Source: Phycisphaeraceae bacterium
GTDB lineage: Bacteria > Planctomycetota > Phycisphaerae > Phycisphaerales > UBA1924
Direction: 5' to 3'
Assembly: GCA_009827205.1 (NCBI GenBank)
Contig: WUAK01000216.1
Span: 1 to 5,230, forward strand
DNA: 5,230 bases
A program made the translations under genes and the position numbers. The notes below the pieces were generated by a model that was not told where the DNA came from, did not search any database, and saw only the letters and a list, made by a program, of their open reading frames with translations. Within the stretch, counting starts at the first letter, position 1. The number at the start of each line of letters is the position of its first letter. This document shows positions 1 through 5,230 of the stretch, one piece after another.

Positions 1-3000
1 GTTGGGCCGGTTACGATAATCGCATTCATTCTCGTTTCGGCGATTACTTTAGCGCTCTGGCGAACTTTGCCTCCGTTTGCTAGATAAGAACTCAGCATCC
101 AAGACGGCATCAAATCAGTCTCAGCATTTCGTTGAACTATCTGATCGAGAATCGGGGCAAGAGCATCCGCTCGAGTGTGCTCAAGTTTTATAGTTCTTAC
201 TGATACTCCATCAGCATCGATGGATTCGTCCAGCTGATTTATCAACAGCTCTGCGCGAGCCATTAGCCGTTCGCCCGCAACAACGACAACACTATTGCTC
301 ACAGGTTCGGCGGTAACGGTTACTTCAGGGTCAGCCGAGTAGGCCGACTCAGTAAGTGATGTGCTAAGTGCACCTGCGATTGAAGATGCGTCTCCGCGGG
401 TGATCCGGAACACCCTAGTATCACGATCTCCCGAAGTATCGTCGTCGAACGACGATACGAGCTGATCTACGAGATCATCCAGGGTACTAGGGACGACAAC
501 AAGTATCGAGTTGTTCTCTTGATTAGCGCTAAACGATGGGCTTGCTATTGGTAATCCAGCGTCAGCTGCTTGTATCAACTTCTCGGGCCAACGCGTCCTA
601 TCACTTAGGACGCTGGTTAGCGTTCTAGCGAGTGATTCTGCCGAAACCGATCTGAGTCTTATCGTTCTGATCGTCGTCTCTGGAATAGCGACGGTTCGTT
701 CGTCATACTCTGTTAGTAAGGACGCCGCTTGGGCTACGGCATCTTGTGTTCCTGTAACGACAATGCTACCGGTTGTTGGCTCAACATATAGCTCCGCAGC
801 ATCCCTCTGAGTAACAGCAGTATTCTCTATCACACGCCGTACCGCATCAGCTAGTGTGTCTGCTTTAGAACGCGCAGGTGTGAAAGTCACCATTGATCGC
901 TCGACACCGGATGGTTGGTCGAGTTTCTGTACGATTGTCCGGGCCAATTCAAGTGTCGCTACAGGCGCTGATACAATGAGTGTATTTGTCCGGCCGTCGG
1001 GCTCAACCTTCACACTCGGTGCGGGAGGCACCTGGTCTCTGGTATAACGCAGTCTAATTGCCATAACCCGCGGATCGGTTTCAAGCTGATTGACGAGCAG
1101 GCTTTCGATCGTTTCGGCGATCACTTCGGCCTGCGCGTGCTGCAATTCAAAGGTCTCTACCCCGGGTGACTCGGCATCAATAGGACGAACATCAAGCGAA
1201 GTGACAAGTTCAGCTATCTGCTCGACTTCCTTTTTTGACCCCGAGACAACGATTGAGTTCACCCCACGTACTGCTCGGATCATCGGCTTGGCAGCTTGAG
1301 GTATATCCATCGCCGCAGCTGCCGCTGAAAGAGTTGGCGCAACCGAGTTCGCATCTGCATAAGTCAGTGATATCACACGGACATTGTGCTGAGAACCTGC
1401 GGCGGCTTGGCTGTCGAGTGCCTGCACCAATTCTGAAGCTACTTGCTGTACTGATTCTGGTGCCGAGATAATTAAAGTGTTAGAACCAGCATCTGAAGAT
1501 ACGCTTAGAACATCCTCGCTACTACCATGCTCCGGCCCAAGCAGTTGAGCCGCCTGATCCTGTAGCGTTTCACGCAACACGGGAGCAAGATTGTCCGCCT
1601 TGGCGTGCTCGAGTCTGTAGAACCGAAGTACACGGGTGGGCAATTCGGGAGGCGAGTCGAGACTAGCAATCAGATCCTCGACAGCCTGGAATATCTCAAC
1701 TGGACCGCTCACGATGAGCGATTGTCCCCGAAGTTCAGCTGAGATCGTTACGGGTGTTCGACCCGTAGCTCCAAGAGCATTACGATCTGCGAGTTCACGG
1801 AGTGTGCGCTGCACAGACTCAAGATCTGCACGTTTCAATTGGTACGTGCGGACTTCGACATCTTCGGTTGCTTTCGCCCTATCGAGTTCTTTGACGAGCT
1901 GCTCAAACCCGGCTAGTCTCGCCGACGGAGCGTCTACGATAAGTGAATTGGTCGCAACATCTGCACGTACAAATATCTCCTTACCCTGACGGAGATCTGG
2001 TCTAGGTCTCCCTCTTGAATCAACGGGCATAGGAGGCTCTGGATACATCTGGTCAATTGTCCGAGCGAGTTCTTCGGCACGGGCCACGCGCAGCGGGAAG
2101 ATTTGAATACCCCTGCCTTCACTATCGATGGCCTGAGCATCGTTCAGATCACTCACAATCTGCTCGACCTCTGGAAGAACATCTTGATGTGCGGCAACTA
2201 TCAATGTATTCGTTGACGCGTCAGCCCTGATATCCACGGGCTTCGTTGCTCTTTCTGCTGCTGGTCTTTCATCAAAAGATTGCTGAAGTACAGCAGCGAT
2301 ATTGGATGCGTCTGTAGAACGCAATCTTAATATCCGAAGAGGCGGACGCTGCTGACCATCCGCTGTGTCAAGAGACTTGACGAGGGGATCGATCACTGCC
2401 CAGTCCTCTGGGGTCGCCGAGATCAACAAAGAGTTTGTCGATTCAATCGCCTCGAAAGTCGGCATCGGTCCGCCGTGCTGCTTCATCGCCGAGCTGGTTG
2501 CAAGCAACTCCTGCATGAATGAGGCAACCTGACTGACCTTAGATTGCCTCAACTCAACAAGTCGGATCTGTCGAGATGGTCCTGTCTGGCTTTGTAGTTC
2601 TTCAAGTATTGCCAGGAATCGCGACATCGATTCTGTCTCTGCAACAATCTCCAGGGTATTCGATTCTGCGTCGATTGTTACATCAACTTGCTTCGCGTCG
2701 GGCAGCGTAGAGGTTTGAACTGCGTAGATCTGTTCGGCCCTGGCCGCAACCTCGCTTGCGAGCTGACCCGCGATGGGGACAATTCGCAGTTCACGCTCGA
2801 CCGGTACCGCCGAGAGATCCGCGAGCATCTGCTCAACCTTCTGGAACGTCACATCATCACCAGCCACAATGAGCGTCTTACTCATCGGCTCGGTCTCAAT
2901 CAGAACCTGCACCTGCTGCCGACCTGCCTGCGCGGGTGAACTGAGTACACCGCGGCTGGCGAGCCCGCTCAGTGCCTTGGCTATCACACTTAGGTCCGCA

Positions 3001-5230
3001 TCTTCAACTCTGTAGGTGCGCAATTCTGCTGCAGCGGGAACTTGCACCCTGTCAAGCTGCTCAGCGAGTTCAGTAAGAGACTCCATTCTGTCAGCAGGGG
3101 CATCAATGATGAGCGAGTTGCTATTCTCTTCCGCAGAAACAGTGACCTGCTTCGGTTCACGCAACCACGGCATTGGATTGCCTCGCCGGTCGAGTGGAAT
3201 GGGCGGTTCGGGATACAGCCGATCCATAGCGATCGCTACATCCGAAGCCCTGGCGACCCTGAGAGGGAATAGTTTCGTAACACGCTCAGGACCTTCGGCA
3301 CGCTCAGTATTAAGCGCCTCTACAAACGATTTAATGTCAGCAAAGAGATCCTCGTGAGCAGCAACGATCAATGTATTTGTCGCTGTATCGGCTCGAACCT
3401 CCACAGGTTTAGCCGTACGTTCAGTTTGCGGTCTCTGACGGTACTGATCCGTCAGCATCTGTGCGATTGAGCTGGCCTCGGCCGTACGAAGTTGCAAGAG
3501 CCGCAGCGGGGGAAGATCGGTTTGCTCAAGAACATCGAGCCTCCGGACGTGTTGCTCGATCATCTGATGCTGTGCAGGCTCGGCAACAATCATCAAGCTG
3601 TTTGTACGGCTAACGGCTGAAATAGACGGTTCAGGCACACTCCGACCAGGATCAATCGGATCTGCTTGTGCCAAGAACGCCCTAAGCGGCTCGACTAGAT
3701 CCTCAGCGTTTGCGCGCTGAACATCAACGAATCTGGTTGTACGAGACGGTGGCGTCATCTGTTGAGCTTGCTGAAGCCCAACATTGAATGCAGTAACTGA
3801 CTCATCTGACCCAGTAATGATCAGATGCCCAGATCCAATGTCGTACTGAACCGTTGCGGGTTCGATCTTTGGATCACTAAGCAGGGATAGTTCCTGAGCA
3901 CGACCAATCAAGTCATCCGGGTCATCTGTCTTCAGCCTCACAACTTCAACACGTGTAGCTTCTGACTCTCTTGCTGTGATCTGCTGCAGTAGACCTTGCA
4001 CAAGCTGGAACTGTGCAGGCTGCGCACGAACAACTATCTGACCAAGCTCTGGTACCGCTTGGATTAAAGGCATCGCCCCCTGCTCGTCGAGCACGATACC
4101 GACAACTCGTCTGAGCTGGTCAGCGAGTTCCTGTGCAGAACCTGAATCAACATCGAAAGTGCGAGATTCAGTTGCTAAACCCGTTGCCTGTTCTGCCGTG
4201 CTCAATAACTGAACAAATGTCTCAATGTCCTCTCGGTCACCAATAAGAGTGACGGAACCAGATTCAGAGTCAAGAGATCGTTCAAATTCGGATGCCCCAC
4301 CGCTGCTCTTTTCGAATAACTGCTCGGCCTTGGTAAATACGCGCTCTGGATTTGAGGCAACGATACGAACAATCCGCACCTCTCTTGCGCCCGCAGCCGG
4401 GCGATCGATGCCCGACAGCAGTGTTTCAAGACGAGCTATTTCATCTTCTGGTCCGGCAACAACAAGGGATTGATTGTCAGACCCAACCACAATCCGCAAG
4501 ATATCTTGCTGCCTTGGAGAAAGAAGCCTGGCCAGCAGAGTCTGGGCACTCTGTGCAGAAAGATGCTCAAGGGGCACTACACGTGCTACATCCTCGTCAT
4601 AATCATCATCACCACGCCTGGGATCGAGTTCATCGATCAATGCCTTTGCCTGGGATACGTGCTCAACAGTCCCAATGATGACAATCTTCCGGGCTTCGTC
4701 TAGAGGAACGATAGTGGGTTTGCGCTTCTCATCGAGAGACGTAAACAACTGAGACAGCCGTTCTGAAGCAGTCTTTGGACTCACTGCTGAAAGCGACAGC
4801 GTCACCAGAGTCCGTCCGCCACCGCTTGATCCTTGTTCGTCGGCGTCAAGCAACATTATCAGTTCTTCAACTGTTTGGATGCGTGACTCAGGACCAACAG
4901 CAATAACCGAGTTCGTTCGCGCATCCGGTTGAATGTTGAGTCCACCAACATCAACATCTTCAACAACGCGTTGCTTGCCGTCCTTGTCGATGATAATTCT
5001 CTGAACACGTTGCCCTATAAGTCCTTTGAGTGCCTGGACAACTGCATCGGGCTGTGCATTGCGAAGAGGAAATACTCTGTACGCAGAGTCTACAGGTCTG
5101 CGTTCGTCAATCGTCTGTATTACCTGCGAGAGACGCTCAATCTGCGCTGCTGATTCAACAAGTATCACCACGTTCTGCTCAGGCACAGGCGTTACAGAAC
5201 CGTACGATTCAAGCAAAGGTCTGATCTGTT
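1..5230 (-). CDS. Giant tandem Secretin_N-domain protein, internal fragment (both ends missing)
   Basis: The reverse frame with codons at 5228-5226 down to 5-3 is open for 1742 codons without a stop; no start or end lies in the window. The translation is a continuous series of about 23 Secretin_N-like units. Each has an initial strand such as 'RVFPLR' or 'VRTYQL', an Ala/Leu-rich helix, a second strand, the hallmark 'TNSLIV.AP' or a variant, and a closing helix ending in 'LD'. In known secretins (GspD, PilQ, type III outer rings) these domains form periplasmic rings that sit below the outer-membrane pore and contact partner proteins. Two to four copies is usual there, so this protein is far outside the normal length. 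I found no cysteine and only four tryptophans. No signal peptide, transmembrane segment or C-terminal secretin pore domain is visible. The protein is probably envelope-located or periplasmic, by family. The exact function is unknown. The domain family call is firm; a role in secretion is inference. Confidence 0.9.
436..458. repeat. Perfect 10-bp inverted repeat with 3-base loop inside the gene
   Basis: Positions 436-445 (gtatcgtcgt) are the exact reverse complement of 449-458 (acgacgatac), with cga between them. The repeat lies in the codons for 'VSSFDDDT' at the end of module M20. It could form a hairpin in the mRNA. There is no T-run after it and it sits mid-gene, so it is not a terminator. 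It may be chance arising from the run of Asp/Ser codons. Confidence 0.5.
1392..2576 (-). repeat. Five-module super-repeat, copy B (M12-M16)
   Basis: This is the C-terminal partner of the M7-M11 block, covering window residues 885-1279, with the same order of variant modules. The period seems to carry on weakly into M17. M17 resembles M12 in the 'NS..IS' hallmark region and the closing 'V.SLD'. After that the order is lost or follows another phase. The two copies are about half identical at protein level in the best modules and much less alike in the DNA. The duplication is therefore old, and the module-specific differences have been retained. Confidence 0.72.
1983..2045 (-). other. Proline-rich insert in module M14, matching that of M9
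   Basis: Twenty-one residues begin 'YPEPPMPVDSRG' and continue 'RPRPDLRQG', at the same place in the domain as in M9. The shared skeleton is 'YPEPP.P.D.RG.P.P.LR'. Conservation of a loop in two old copies, while much of the surrounding helix surface has changed, suggests a constrained role such as a binding contact. This is inference. Confidence 0.7.
2577..3746 (-). repeat. Five-module super-repeat, copy A (M7-M11)
   Basis: This block of about 390 residues (window residues 495-884) aligns module by module with the next block. M8 matches M13: both have 'PLR.L.LR', 'AS.IA', 'KPV..RAD' and 'TNTLIVAAH', and about 34 of 67 residues are identical by hand alignment. M9 matches M14: both have 'FPLRVARA', 'YPEPP.P.D.RG.P.P.LR', 'NSLI.DAP' and a closing 'LDR', with about 38 of 76 identical. 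M10 matches M15 by 'RTY' and 'ADL', and both lack the usual Asn of the hallmark (SKTLIV and GQSLIV). M7/M12 and M11/M16 match more weakly. The offset between equivalent module starts is 1158-1176 bases. In-frame duplication of a five-domain block is the simplest explanation. Confidence 0.75.
3153..3215 (-). other. Proline-rich insert in module M9
   Basis: Twenty-one residues between the first helix and second strand of M9 begin 'YPEPPIPLDRRG' and continue with 'NPMPWLREP'. Other modules, except M14, have a short, variable loop here. The stretch is rich in Pro and Arg and holds one of only four tryptophans in the fragment. It is probably an extended loop protruding from the domain. The same insert with the same length occurs in M14, exactly 1170 bases downstream in the gene. 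Confidence 0.7.
3747..4814 (-). repeat. Diverged module block M2-M6 without the TNS hallmark
   Basis: Five consecutive modules (window residues 139-494) keep the strand-helix-strand-helix outline but have lost the Thr-Asn-Ser of the hallmark. The equivalents are 'ARKIVIIGT' (M2), 'NQSLVVAGP' (M3), 'SGSVTLIGD' (M4), 'LGQIVVRAQ' (M5) and 'SGHLIITGS' (M6). M6 resembles M11 around 'ES....F...L' and the following 'SR' boundary. M5 resembles M10 at its 'RT..V' start. The block could thus be an older third copy of the five-module unit, but the match is weak. An acidic linker 'RRGDDDYDED' (4590-4619) separates M2 from M3. Confidence 0.55.

Larger units (their letters stand above)
3..5228 (-). repeat. 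Tandem array of Secretin_N-like modules M0-M22
   Basis: Approximate module limits, in protein order and high to low coordinate: M0 5228-5094 (partial), M1 5093-4815, M2 4814-4590, M3 4589-4386, M4 4385-4179, M5 4178-3957, M6 3956-3747, M7 3746-3510, M8 3509-3288, M9 3287-3027, M10 3026-2796, M11 2795-2577, M12 2576-2343, M13 2342-2112, M14 2111-1863, M15 1862-1638, M16 1637-1392, M17 1391-1161, M18 1160-903, M19 902-678, M20 677-426, M21 425-207, M22 206-3 (partial). Hallmark variants are M1 TNSVIAVGP, M7 TNSLMIVAE, M8 and M13 TNTLIVAAH, M9 SNSLIIDAP, M12 TNSLLISAT, M14 TNSLIVDAP, M16 SNTLIISAP, M17 VNSIVVSGS, M18 TNTLIVSAP, M20 NNSILVVVP, M21 SNSVVVVAG and M22 MNAIIVTGP. Edges were set by eye at the start of the first strand and may be off by several residues. 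At the DNA level the modules are well diverged, so this is an old protein repeat and not a recent DNA tandem repeat. Confidence 0.85.

Noticed and set aside
436..458. Hairpin as a transcription terminator or protein-binding operator
   Set aside because: No T-run follows on either strand and it is internal to an uninterrupted coding frame.
1636..1989. Plus-strand open frame of 117 codons, Ser/Arg-rich
   Set aside because: It lies wholly antisense to the long minus-strand frame and has low-complexity Ser/Arg/Thr composition typical of a shadow. It shows no domain pattern.
3016..3357. Plus-strand open frame of 113 codons
   Set aside because: It is antisense to modules M8-M10, is Ser/Ala/Arg-rich and resembles no family. 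The other plus-strand frames in the window (about 60-110 codons) were rejected for the same reason.
4202..4429. Minus-strand open frame of 75 codons
   Set aside because: It is in a different frame from the main gene, overlaps module M4 completely and has no recognisable content. The similar frame at 1934-2140 was rejected likewise.
1..5230. Start codon inside the window for the main gene
   Set aside because: Several in-frame Met codons exist, but all lie within repeat modules whose pattern continues upstream to the right edge. None has a supporting start context.
1..5230. Repeated DNA (CRISPR array, transposon repeats or recent tandem duplication)
   Set aside because: The repeats are visible only in the protein. 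The DNA of equivalent modules differs throughout, with no regular short repeats and spacers and no terminal inverted repeats.
1..5230. Assignment as a named type II or III secretion gene such as gspD or pilQ
   Set aside because: Domain number is far beyond those families, and the diagnostic C-terminal pore domain and neighbouring secretion genes are not in view.

Overview
The whole window lies inside one very large protein-coding gene on the minus strand. I translated every codon of the reverse frame whose codons start at positions 5228, 5225 and so on down to 5. I found no stop codon in 1742 consecutive codons. Both ends of the gene are outside the window: the N-terminus lies beyond the right edge and the C-terminus beyond the left edge. 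I see no intergenic DNA, RNA gene, mobile element or CRISPR array.

The visible protein is a tandem array of one domain type. Each unit is about 68-93 residues (mean about 78) and follows the pattern of the secretin N-domain (Secretin_N; GspD N1/N2/N3-like, KH-like alpha/beta fold). It starts with a strand such as 'RVFPLR', followed by a helix rich in A, L and D/E, then a short loop and a strand 'V.V.AD'. Next comes the hallmark 'TNSLIV.AP', and the unit ends in an amphipathic helix closing with 'LI..LD'. I count 21 complete units (M1-M21) and two cut by the window edges (M0, M22). Classical secretins carry only a few such domains in front of a C-terminal secretin pore domain. No pore domain, signal peptide or membrane segment is visible here, but either could lie outside the window.

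The array has a second level of order. Modules M7-M11 (about 3746-2577) and M12-M16 (about 2576-1392) match each other one to one, with the same variant motifs in the same order. This indicates an ancestral duplication of a five-domain block of about 1.17 kb. Both copies carry the same unusual proline-rich insert in their third module. Modules M2-M6 are more diverged and lack the usual 'TNS' motif.

The organism cannot be fixed from this window. G+C is near half by eye. Very large proteins with Secretin_N repeats remind me of Planctomycetota and relatives (for example Phycisphaerae-like lineages), but that is a weak inference. The likely setting is the cell envelope or periplasm. Whether the protein forms an oligomeric channel or tube, or works as a scaffold, cannot be decided from this sequence.
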